Source: Cellvibrionales bacterium UBA3090 (lineage in GTDB: Bacteria; Pseudomonadota; Gammaproteobacteria; Pseudomonadales; Porticoccaceae). Taken from it: DNA of 5,715 bases. The translations under genes and the position numbers were made by a program. Position 1 is the stretch's first letter. Every line of letters begins with the position of its first letter. The stretch covers positions 1 through 5,715 of the forward strand of contig DFBC01000136.1 of assembly GCA_002367235.1 (NCBI GenBank), given 5' to 3'. Under the pieces are notes generated by a model. That model was given only the letters and a program-made list of their open reading frames with translations, was not told the DNA's origin and ran no database searches. Below, in pieces: positions 1-5,519 of the stretch.

Positions 1-93
1 AGTTTATCCGGTGTTTGGCGTCAAATTAGCAGCATATTTTAGCAGCTTGATGGCCTCTGTGCTGCTTGAAATGGGCGCCAGGGGCGACGCTAT

Positions 94-819
94 CTATAGG
101 GCGCTGGCTGGTGTGGCCAATGTGGCGATATCCGACTTTAGGGTTTGTAGGCTTGCTGCACCCTGGCGCAGTAAAAGCTGGCCAGTGCGGTTGTTAATAA
201 TAATAGAGGCAGGGGTGCCGATTAAGCCCATTTGTAGTGCGTTGTTGGAATCGGCCTGCACTCTGGTGGTATGGCGGCCAGAGTTAATACATGCAGCCAG
301 GGCGGTGGCATCGATACGGGCAAGTTTAGCCGCCTTCTCGACGCCTGTGGGCAGGCTGTTCTCTGCGTTTTTCTGCGTATATTTCCCCCGCTTAGGCTGC
401 ATAATCAGATTGTCGGTAAAGTACCAAAATGCATTTTTATCACCCAGCTCGGCTACGCACTCTGCGGCCTCGGCCAGTTTTTGTGTGCTGGCCTGGCGAG
501 CGCCGAGGGGGAAGTGGCGATACACCCAGTTGATATTGCCCCCACTTGTCTTAATTAGTTGCTTTGCCGCTGGGTGAAAACGACGGCAGTAGGGGCAGTC
601 AAAATCTGCGTATTCAATTAGTGAAAACTCGGCATTGATATCCCCTCTAATGTGATCGCGCAGTGGGTCAATGGCCAATAGCTGGCTTTTTAGCGCTCTA
701 ATATCCGGCGTCCCGGCTGCAATGGCTTGACTACTGGCGGTGGCTAAAAATAGGAGGCAAGTAAGCAGAAAATATTTCACGGGATATGGATTGTGTTGCT
801 GATCCTGATTGACGGGCAT
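94..819 (-). CDS. Exported DsbA-family thiol:disulfide oxidoreductase (thioredoxin fold)
   Basis: This 241-aa protein is predicted to act in the periplasm, forming or reshuffling disulfide bonds. Residues 15-35 form a hydrophobic export signal (KYFLLTCLLFLA) ending in the type-I-like site AIAA, so the mature protein begins near G36. C21 does not sit in a good lipobox. The active site is C75-P-Y-C78 within YADFDCPYCRRFH, as in DsbA/Thioredoxin_4 proteins. The obligatory cis-proline is T202-P203 in LIGTPASIIIN. Two further cysteines, C121 (AAEC) and C177 (AACINSG), occur at places where many Thioredoxin_4 relatives have an extra pair, and may form a structural disulfide. Length is normal for the family. 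The start at 819 has only a weak GAG ribosome site six bases upstream. A GTG at 780 would give a shorter, more ordinary signal peptide (VKYFLL...) but has no clear ribosome site. The gene is divergent from the PEP-CTERM gene. Its preferred substrate is unknown; the cysteine-rich protein at 2029-5367 is a plausible client by proximity only. It is not identifiable as classical dsbA. Confidence 0.9.
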   Translation of the reverse strand: MPVNQDQQHNPYPVKYFLLTCLLFLATASSQAIAAGTPDIRALKSQLLAIDPLRDHIRGDINAEFSLIEYADFDCPYCRRFHPAAKQLIKTSGGNINWVYRHFPLGARQASTQKLAEAAECVAELGDKNAFWYFTDNLIMQPKRGKYTQKNAENSLPTGVEKAAKLARIDATALAACINSGRHTTRVQADSNNALQMGLIGTPASIIINNRTGQLLLRQGAASLQTLKSDIATLATPASAL

Positions 820-877
820 CGCAAGCTCGGCAGTTATTGTGGCTAATAACAGTAAACGATGATGCGGTTTTATTTCC

Positions 878-898
878 AGTGTCAGGTTTTTTTACAGT
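878..898 (+). repeat. 21-base direct repeat, copy 1: putative activator site (TGTCA-N7-TTACA)
   Basis: This is a perfect 21-base match to the element at 1009-1029, 131 bases away. It contains an imperfect dyad, TGTCA-N7-TTACA (880-896), with a run of seven T in the spacer. Two exact copies in non-coding DNA upstream of a sigma-54 promoter, plus a diverged inverted copy before the next gene, suggest a regulator binding site. Its centre lies about 250 bases upstream of the start point predicted for the PEP-CTERM gene and about 60 bases upstream of the divergent DsbA-like start codon. Confidence 0.7.
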
Positions 899-1008
899 CC
901 AGTTCCAAGATTTTTAGTTCTTTTTTCAATCTATCATCTTGAAAATTATAGAATTTTACGGATTTAATAGTTTGTCAGCATAATCTAAAGGTTGAAAAGT
1001 CAGTTGCT

Positions 1009-1029
1009 AGTGTCAGGTTTTTTTACAGT
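1009..1029 (+). repeat. 21-base direct repeat, copy 2: putative activator site (TGTCA-N7-TTACA)
   Basis: This is identical over 21 bases to the copy at 878-898, and the dyad core is 1011-1027. Its centre is about 118 bases upstream of the transcription start expected from the sigma-54 promoter at 1111-1126. That is a usual distance for an enhancer site bound by an NtrC-type activator. The binding protein is inferred. PrsR, the sigma-54-dependent response regulator associated with PEP-CTERM/exosortase systems, is the leading candidate. Confidence 0.7.
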
Positions 1030-1039
1030 TTATTTCGGT

Positions 1040-1060
1040 AGTGTGGTTTTTCTTGAACAC
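1040..1060 (+). promoter_or_regulatory. Possible degenerate third copy of the upstream repeat
   Basis: The stretch begins AGTGT-GG-TTTTT like the two perfect repeats, but lacks the CA after AGTGT and ends GAACAC. It keeps outer arms GTGT (1041-1044) and ACAC (1057-1060), giving a dyad with slightly altered spacing. It starts only eleven bases after copy 2, and its centre is about 87 bases upstream of the predicted sigma-54 start point. T-rich DNA can give such matches by chance, so this is a weak call. Confidence 0.35.
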
Positions 1061-1110
1061 AAAAGATTAATAAACTATTTAACGTGCTGAAATAAAAAGA
1101 AAGTCTTTAG

Positions 1111-1126
1111 TGGCCTGCTTTTTGCT
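1111..1126 (+). promoter_or_regulatory. Sigma-54 (RpoN) -24/-12 promoter of the PEP-CTERM gene
   Basis: The sequence reads TGGCCTG-CTTT-TTGCT and fits the RpoN consensus TGGCACG-N4-TTGCW. The essential GG (1112-1113) and GC (1124-1125) dinucleotides are at the exact required spacing, and only the A and C of the -24 box differ. Transcription should begin near 1137, leaving a leader of about 108 bases before the ATG at 1245. RpoN promoters need an ATP-driven activator bound upstream, and the repeats at 878-898 and 1009-1029 are natural sites for it. RpoN control by PrsK/PrsR is known for PEP-CTERM genes in other bacteria, which supports the call. Confidence 0.75.
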
Positions 1127-1136
1127 TTGCAAAATA

Positions 1137-1244
1137 CTGAGGGCAAGGACGAATCCTTAATATTATCGATAAACGATGGATCCGTTTCAGGCCTGCTTGA
1201 AAATACGCTTTTCCTAAACGAGCTGATTTTATATAGAGGTCAAT
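1137..1244 (+). other. Predicted 5' leader of the PEP-CTERM mRNA
   Basis: This leader is inferred from the sigma-54 promoter. It can form two small hairpins: AAGGA-CGAA-TCCTT at 1145-1158, and a five-pair stem of AAACG with CGTTT at 1171-1187. It ends in a good ribosome site, AGAGG at 1235-1239, five bases before the ATG. The hairpins are short and I recognise no riboswitch or other known RNA class. Confidence 0.35.
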
Positions 1245-1892
1245 ATGAATTATCTGTCAATCTTTTCACCGTTCAAACACGCCAGGCTAAAACTCTTCCT
1301 TCAAGCGATGACCCTTGCTGCTGGTTTGTTATGCAGCGGTGCGTCTTTTGCAAACTTACTGAATGGCGACTTCTCCAGTGGCTTTGATAGCTGGGAAGGC
1401 GAGGTGTATGACGGCGCTACAACTCTAGTAAACCCACCGACTAGTAGCCCTACCGGTAATTTTTACGTGAACTTGTCGGGTGAGGCAGTAGTGACTAACG
1501 ATAATACTAACTACTCAGTCAATTTGTTTCAGGACTTTACCGTGCAAAGCCTGCTTGCCCCGGCCAATACGCTGTGGTTGGAGCTGAATTTTTCCGCAAC
1601 TGTATCAGACGCGTTTGACGACCTTGTGGTTGCGCAGCTTGAGGATCTGAGTGGCTCCCTTTCAACATTGGATATCTCCGGTGGCTCCGTGGATATAACC
1701 GCCTGGGCTGGTAGTAGCGCTGAAATTCTCTTCCTGGTTGAAGACGTGGATTTCACCACCGGTGATTTTCTCACCATCGGTAATATTCGTATAACCCAGC
1801 ATGCGGCCAGCGTTCCCGAGCCCGGCACCTCGGCACTTTTTCTAAGTGCTGGGTTGGCTTTATTGGCGCGCAGACGTCTATTTAGATCCTGA
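1245..1892 (+). CDS. PEP-CTERM sorting domain-containing exported protein
   Basis: This 215-aa protein is predicted to be exported and handled by an exosortase. It has a signal peptide (basic KHARLK at 11-16, hydrophobic core 17-35, probable cleavage ASFA36/N37). At the far end is a textbook PEP-CTERM tail: the motif VPEPG at 190-194, a hydrophobic segment (SALFLSAGLALLA) and a basic end with ARRRLFR. Between them lies an acidic, Ser/Thr/Asn-rich, beta-rich region that opens with NLLNGDFSSGFDSWEG, like the start of carbohydrate-binding-type jelly-roll domains in other exported proteins. That similarity is only by eye. There is no cysteine in the mature region (C30 lies in the signal peptide), in contrast to the large downstream protein. 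The start is supported by AGAGG five bases upstream. PEP-CTERM proteins are typically released or anchored at the surface with exopolysaccharide or biofilm matrix. No exosortase gene is present here. The individual function is unknown. Confidence 0.92.
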   Translation: MNYLSIFSPFKHARLKLFLQAMTLAAGLLCSGASFANLLNGDFSSGFDSWEGEVYDGATTLVNPPTSSPTGNFYVNLSGEAVVTNDNTNYSVNLFQDFTVQSLLAPANTLWLELNFSATVSDAFDDLVVAQLEDLSGSLSTLDISGGSVDITAWAGSSAEILFLVEDVDFTTGDFLTIGNIRITQHAASVPEPGTSALFLSAGLALLARRRLFRS

Positions 1893-1924
1893 TTTTAGGT
1901 TGTAAATTTAGGCCTTAAACGTTG

Positions 1925-1944
1925 ACTGTAAAATTTTTCGACAC
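1925..1944 (+). promoter_or_regulatory. Diverged inverted copy of the 17-base dyad before the 1112-aa gene
   Basis: The core TGTAA-N7-CGACA (1927-1943) is the reverse complement of the upstream repeat with the same seven-base spacer. The repeat read on the minus strand is TGTAA-N7-TGACA. The flanking AC before and C after the core are also conserved. Fourteen of the first 20 positions agree with the inverted repeat, and the mismatches are all in the spacer and at one arm edge. Finding both arms at fixed spacing in the promoter region of the next gene argues that a shared regulator binds here. Confidence 0.55.
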
Positions 1945-1981
1945 GTTTGGATATTCCCGCCATTACTCAGCTCATGGGTCG

Positions 1982-1997
1982 TGGCAATAAATTATGA
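1982..1997 (+). promoter_or_regulatory. Weak sigma-54-like box upstream of the 1112-aa gene
   Basis: TGGCA at 1982-1986 is a good -24 element, but the matching -12 position reads TATGA instead of TTGCA, so the invariant GC is missing. If used, transcription would start near 2008, about 20 bases before the ATG, with the dyad at 1927-1943 centred near -73. I see no better promoter in 1893-2028 and no terminator after the PEP-CTERM gene. Readthrough from the promoter at 1111 is an equally good explanation. Confidence 0.25.
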
Positions 1998-2028
1998 CTG
2001 ACCACTTCATTGATTAAAGGATAAGACA

Positions 2029-5000
2029 ATGGATATTGTATCGAGTCGTTTCCACCAACCGGGCCTGGCAGCAAGACTCTTCTTGATTCTGGCTTTTTGT
2101 TTTATGGGTGTAACACAAGCCAATGCCGCCGTTTTGGCTGGTGAATGGCAAGGCGCTGATGATCTTTCAGTAGCTCAGGGTGACCGGTTTTATGATCGCA
2201 GCCTGGGTGCTTATTACACCTATAACACGGTAACAGCCAGCAGCGGTGAAAGCCTGAGTGGTGATTTACGTTTGGTTGTACTTAGCAGCTCCCACTCGGT
2301 TTTGAACGCCGATGGTACTAACGCTGACGGCAACCCCTTTTTTATGGTGCCTGCCGGTAGCGCTGAGCATGTGGTCAGAATTAATTTCCAGCGTCGGCGC
2401 GCCGCCTTTAGCTATACCACTCAAGTGCAGCGTCTTGTCGAAACGACCGATCCCGATAGTGACGATGACAACGTTCTTGACTCGGCGGATCAATGCCCTA
2501 ACACCCCCGTAGGTGAAGAGGTTAACGAAGTCGGTTGTGCACAATCACAGCTTGATGACGATAACGACAATGTGAATAACGACGTGGATCAATGTCCTAA
2601 CACCCCCGTAGGTGAAGAGGTTAACGAAGTCGGTTGTGCACAATCACAGCTTGATGATGATAACGACGAGATTGCCAACAGTGATGACTTCTGTCCTGAT
2701 GACCCACTCAATCAATGTTTCAACCTTAACATAACGGTGCGTGGAGGTAGTACACCTCTCCCCGGTGTGGCAGTCGTTGTAGGTATTGACGCACCCGGTG
2801 GTGCTACAACAAGTGGTAGTACTGATCAGGAAGGTGCGCTTTCCGTCGGTGTTGGCCACCCCGGTAGTATTGGTGATGATGGTCTCGATGACTTCTTCCC
2901 CGTTAGTGCAATCATTGACGGTTTCGCGACGGGCTTTGCAAAAGTAGTGCTCGCCCCGGGTGTTTTCGAATACGACCTGCTTATCGACCTTGCGCCTGTC
3001 TCCGACATCATCGGTGACGAGGAAGACGTTGCCGCAGGTGTAAGTATTGAAAAAGAAGATGAAACTGTGGGTGAACTGACTATTCCAGAAGCATCCTTCC
3101 CTGAAGGGGTGACGGCAATTACTGGCCAAATCACCTACCTTGACCCCGAAGGTGACATCGGCTTAACCCCCGGTGGTGATCTGCTGGCTTTGCCTGAAGG
3201 TGCTAATCCAAACGAGCCTGTGCCACTGGAAACTTTCGGTATGATGGAATTCGATCTGGTTGACCAGAATGGCAGTCCCATTCACGAACTAGGTGGTACA
3301 GCTGAAGTGTGTATGAAAGCGGGTGCTAGCCTTGCTGCGGGTGACACCATTCCACTGTGGTACTACGATGACGAAGCCGGTCTCTGGATCGAAGAAGGTC
3401 AGGGTACCGTTGAAGACCGTGATGGCATATTGATGATCTGCGGTGAAGTTACTCACTTCTCGTGGTGGAACTATGACCAGCCGATCAATACGCATTCCTG
3501 CTTCAAGTATCACTTTATCGACAGCGACACCGGCGGTAGCTTGCGAGAGGAGTTTGATTGGTTCGCCGAAGGTGTAACTTACAACGGTACGTCACCGGAG
3601 CGACTTTGTGACCGTGACGGCAATGACCCCGCAACACCGGCACCTGGCGAGACAAATATCGACTCGCTGACTGTCAAGCGCACCACCGACACTAATGCAC
3701 CCGAGCAAATTCGAGTGACCACTACTATCAGTGGTAATAAGTACTATCTGGTAGATGATGGCGATGGCACTTATAGCTTGTCGACTGACGTTTTAGATGG
3801 CGCTATATTCGACAACCCTGTGCAGAATGCCAGTTGCTTAAATAATACCAGTGTTAGTGATTGCCTCTTCCTCGATTATAAGGAAGGGCCTGCCGCTAAT
3901 GGTATTTTACCGCTGGATATCGATATTAATCTGCCGCCGGCAATCACGGGCTTTAGTTCAGACCTGGGCCAGTGGGGTGATTTGACAATTGATGCTAGCA
4001 CCAATATCAGTGCCCTGGTTACTGATCACGAAGGTAGCGATGTAACTATTAGCTGGGTCGCACAGTGTTCAGGCACGGGTGCAGATAACGGTGTTCTAAC
4101 ACCTGCTGGTGCTAGCGGCCCTAGCGGCAGCAGTTTTACCGGCCAGTTTACGGCACCACCGGCCCTCAGCCAGTTCTATGCTTACTGTGAGCTAATTATT
4201 ACTGCGAGTGATGCGCAGGGTAATAGCGCTACAGCCAGCCATTGGTTAAGGATTGTTGACCCTAGCTTGAGTCTTACTGTGCAAGGTGTGCTGTACGGTA
4301 CTGATGGCATGCCTTTGCCATTCCAGTTTTTAGAATTAACGGATTCGAGTTGTGAAAACCCAACGATATTGTCAGTTCAAACGGACGCAAATGGCGCCTA
4401 TATGTTTGACGTCAATGGTGGTAATTGTAATGGAGAGGGCAATTCTTGGCAGTTTGGTACAGAATTTGAACATGAGGGCCTTAATTGGCGATATCTCAGC
4501 GACTTGAGTGCCTGTTTGGGTGAGGCCATTGAGGGCGACCTTAGCCAAACCGAGGTTTGTGAGCGTGACATCCATTTGCCAACGGTGTGGGCAGCAATGT
4601 CCGGCGGCTCTACTGGAGATATTTACTTAGGTTTCCAGATTAGTGGCTATCCTTGGGGCTATATACAAGCCCTTTTAGAACATGATGGGAGTGGCAGTTA
4701 TGGTCCCGTGATGGTACCAGTGAGTAGCTACGGATGGGGCAACACATGGGATTCCGCTAGCGGCACTTGGCCCTATCGAAGTCTGCAAGTGTTATCAACT
4801 GAAGGTGCGATTGTAGACTTTGGTCTTGCCAGTGGCTCTGCAATAGTTACCGCCTATGATGATGATGGTGCGCCCCTTGCTAATGCCACAGTTACTGGTC
4901 AGGGTGATGGTGGTTCTTTTTCTATCGACACCAGCTTTGATGAGTTTGGCCAACTTGAGTTGACAGATGTGCCCTTAGGCAGATTGTGGCTTTACATAAC

Positions 5001-5367
5001 CGCGGCTGATGGTTCGCGTTATTATGGCTATGGCATGCTCGACGTTGCCGGTGAGCATATTAATCTCGATGTTAATGGCCCCGATAGCTGTGTCATTAGC
5101 GGTGTTGCCTATGACTTATTTGGCCAGGTGGCGCCAGGAATTGATATCACTGCAGAGACTTTTTTTGGCAATAGTTGGACTTCAGGCACTACGGTGAGTG
5201 ATGGTGTTGGAGCCTTTAGCCTCACGGGTAGATTTGCCGGTGGCTATATCAACTTTTACCAAGGTAGTGAAACTTATTGGTCGGGTTTTAACATTATTAA
5301 TAATTGTCGCCCCGATGCGGCTGGTAGCCCACGAGCGATTCGGGTGGATGTAGCTGAGCGGAATTAG
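2029..5367 (+). CDS. Large exported multidomain surface protein with TSP3-like repeats and beta-sandwich modules
   Basis: This is a 1112-aa secreted, acidic, adhesin-like protein of unknown function. The start is supported by AAAGGA seven bases upstream. A signal peptide (residues 16-33) ends QANA. Visible modules are: a beta-rich unit (about 35-140, with RLVVL, NADG and RRRAAFSY); a thrombospondin-type-3-like segment (141-230) with Asp/Asn calcium-ligand runs and DQCPNTPVGEEVNEVGC twice; a carboxypeptidase-regulatory-like sandwich (231-325); a domain ending IPLWYYDDEAGLWIEEG...VTHFSWWNYDQP (about 338-485) that resembles the FAM171/CILP-type sandwich; a Ser/Thr/Asp-rich unit (487-630); a PKD/Ig-like unit (635-745); and further regulatory-like sandwiches near 746-800, 937-1005 and 1019-1112. 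The twenty mature cysteines group into ten local pairs. There is no PEP-CTERM, LPXTG, autotransporter or obvious membrane anchor at the C-terminus, so its exit route is unclear. No enzymatic motif is seen. Binding to matrix, polysaccharide or a surface is inferred from architecture. Module boundaries are approximate. Confidence 0.9.
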   Translation: MDIVSSRFHQPGLAARLFLILAFCFMGVTQANAAVLAGEWQGADDLSVAQGDRFYDRSLGAYYTYNTVTASSGESLSGDLRLVVLSSSHSVLNADGTNADGNPFFMVPAGSAEHVVRINFQRRRAAFSYTTQVQRLVETTDPDSDDDNVLDSADQCPNTPVGEEVNEVGCAQSQLDDDNDNVNNDVDQCPNTPVGEEVNEVGCAQSQLDDDNDEIANSDDFCPDDPLNQCFNLNITVRGGSTPLPGVAVVVGIDAPGGATTSGSTDQEGALSVGVGHPGSIGDDGLDDFFPVSAIIDGFATGFAKVVLAPGVFEYDLLIDLAPVSDIIGDEEDVAAGVSIEKEDETVGELTIPEASFPEGVTAITGQITYLDPEGDIGLTPGGDLLALPEGANPNEPVPLETFGMMEFDLVDQNGSPIHELGGTAEVCMKAGASLAAGDTIPLWYYDDEAGLWIEEGQGTVEDRDGILMICGEVTHFSWWNYDQPINTHSCFKYHFIDSDTGGSLREEFDWFAEGVTYNGTSPERLCDRDGNDPATPAPGETNIDSLTVKRTTDTNAPEQIRVTTTISGNKYYLVDDGDGTYSLSTDVLDGAIFDNPVQNASCLNNTSVSDCLFLDYKEGPAANGILPLDIDINLPPAITGFSSDLGQWGDLTIDASTNISALVTDHEGSDVTISWVAQCSGTGADNGVLTPAGASGPSGSSFTGQFTAPPALSQFYAYCELIITASDAQGNSATASHWLRIVDPSLSLTVQGVLYGTDGMPLPFQFLELTDSSCENPTILSVQTDANGAYMFDVNGGNCNGEGNSWQFGTEFEHEGLNWRYLSDLSACLGEAIEGDLSQTEVCERDIHLPTVWAAMSGGSTGDIYLGFQISGYPWGYIQALLEHDGSGSYGPVMVPVSSYGWGNTWDSASGTWPYRSLQVLSTEGAIVDFGLASGSAIVTAYDDDGAPLANATVTGQGDGGSFSIDTSFDEFGQLELTDVPLGRLWLYITAADGSRYYGYGMLDVAGEHINLDVNGPDSCVISGVAYDLFGQVAPGIDITAETFFGNSWTSGTTVSDGVGAFSLTGRFAGGYINFYQGSETYWSGFNIINNCRPDAAGSPRAIRVDVAERN
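2487..2667 (+). repeat. Tandem 99-base (33-codon) duplication inside the TSP3-like segment
   Basis: The 82-base stretch 2487-2568 recurs at 2586-2667 with two differences, both silent (CCC/TCC in the first context lies across TGC-CCT versus TGT-CCT; GAC versus GAT in the second). The period is 99 bases, so the reading frame is kept. Each copy encodes DQCPNTPVGEEVNEVGC followed by AQSQLDDDND, one cysteine pair and one acidic calcium-ligand cluster. The near identity points to recent duplication or gene conversion, and slippage or recombination could change copy number. Confidence 0.95.
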
Positions 5368-5379
5368 GCCCTTAAGGGC
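5368..5379. repeat. 12-base perfect palindrome just after the stop codon
   Basis: GCCCTTAAGGGC begins at the base after the TAG stop at 5365-5367. It can fold only into a short, loop-poor hairpin, and no T-run follows it. It may add 3'-end structure to the mRNA ahead of the real terminator. No specific role is evident. Confidence 0.4.
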
Positions 5380-5384
5380 GAGGT

Positions 5385-5421
5385 AAAAAAACAGTAGGGC
5401 TAGGGCCCTGCTGTTTTTTTT
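5385..5421 (+). terminator. Strong rho-independent terminator of the 1112-aa gene
   Basis: A nine-pair stem, CAGTAGGGC (5392-5400) with GCCCTGCTG (5405-5413), has one G-T wobble, a TAGG loop and a run of eight T (5414-5421). Seven A before the stem (5385-5391) can extend the pairing and would make it work on the opposite strand as well. It separates the surface-protein gene from nfuA, which has its own promoter just downstream. Confidence 0.93.
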
Positions 5422-5455
5422 CGACTCAATTTTGTCGCAGCCCTTAATTTCAGTA

Positions 5456-5484
5456 TTGAGCCCTGGCGGGGCAGGGCGTATAAT
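5456..5484 (+). promoter_or_regulatory. Sigma-70 promoter of nfuA
   Basis: The -35 box TTGAGC (5456-5461) and a perfect -10 box TATAAT (5479-5484) are separated by exactly 17 bases. Transcription should start near 5491, giving a leader of about 30 bases. The GC-rich spacer and the IscR-like operator that begins inside the -10 box suggest the promoter is repressible. Confidence 0.85.
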
Positions 5485-5507
5485 AACTGAGTATTTTACT
5501 CGGATAT
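5483..5507 (+). promoter_or_regulatory. IscR type-1-like operator overlapping the nfuA start of transcription
   Basis: This is a 25-base imperfect palindrome with ATA and TAT ends, arms CTGAGTA (5487-5493) and TACTCGG (5497-5503), and an AT-rich centre. Compared by eye with the E. coli type-1 IscR consensus (ATA-SYY-GACT-RWWWY-AGTC-RRS-TAT), 21 of 25 positions fit. The main difference is the symmetric exchange of GACT/AGTC for GAGT/ACTC. It overlaps the last two bases of the -10 box and the expected +1, where [2Fe-2S]-IscR would block transcription. IscR control of nfuA is known in Pseudomonas and related bacteria. The same arms could also form a seven-pair hairpin in RNA, but the match to IscR is the simpler reading. 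Confidence 0.7.
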
Positions 5508-5519
5508 AGGTTGACAGCA

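Noticed and set aside
1..93. AGCAGC/GCTGCT inverted repeat at 41-66 as a terminator for the DsbA-like gene, and an in-frame open stretch after its TAG stop down to a TAA at 4-6
   Set aside because: The stem is only six pairs with a 14-base loop and no proper T-run on the minus strand. The 29 open codons after the stop have no start codon and no recognisable similarity, so neither a terminator nor a readthrough extension is supported.
11..577. Open frames on the plus strand across the first 577 bases
   Set aside because: They lie antisense to the DsbA-like gene, whose signal peptide, CPYC site and cis-proline are clear. The plus-strand translations show no recognisable domain.
878..1029. The two 21-base repeats as a CRISPR array or insertion-sequence ends
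   Set aside because: They are in direct orientation, only two perfect copies exist with a 110-base gap, and no cas or transposase gene or target duplication is present.
1053..1081. TTGAAC and TATTTA at 17-base spacing as a sigma-70 promoter for the PEP-CTERM gene
   Set aside because: The -10 box matches at only three of six positions in very AT-rich DNA. The sigma-54 box at 1111-1126 is far better.
1127..1387. Open frame overlapping the leader and 5' end of the PEP-CTERM gene
   Set aside because: It starts within the sigma-54 promoter region, has no ribosome site and reads across the PEP-CTERM signal peptide in another frame. It has no recognisable domain.
2644..3134. Long minus-strand open frames inside the 1112-aa gene
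   Set aside because: They mirror the repetitive Gly/Asp/Thr-rich coding strand and show no signal, motif or ribosome site.
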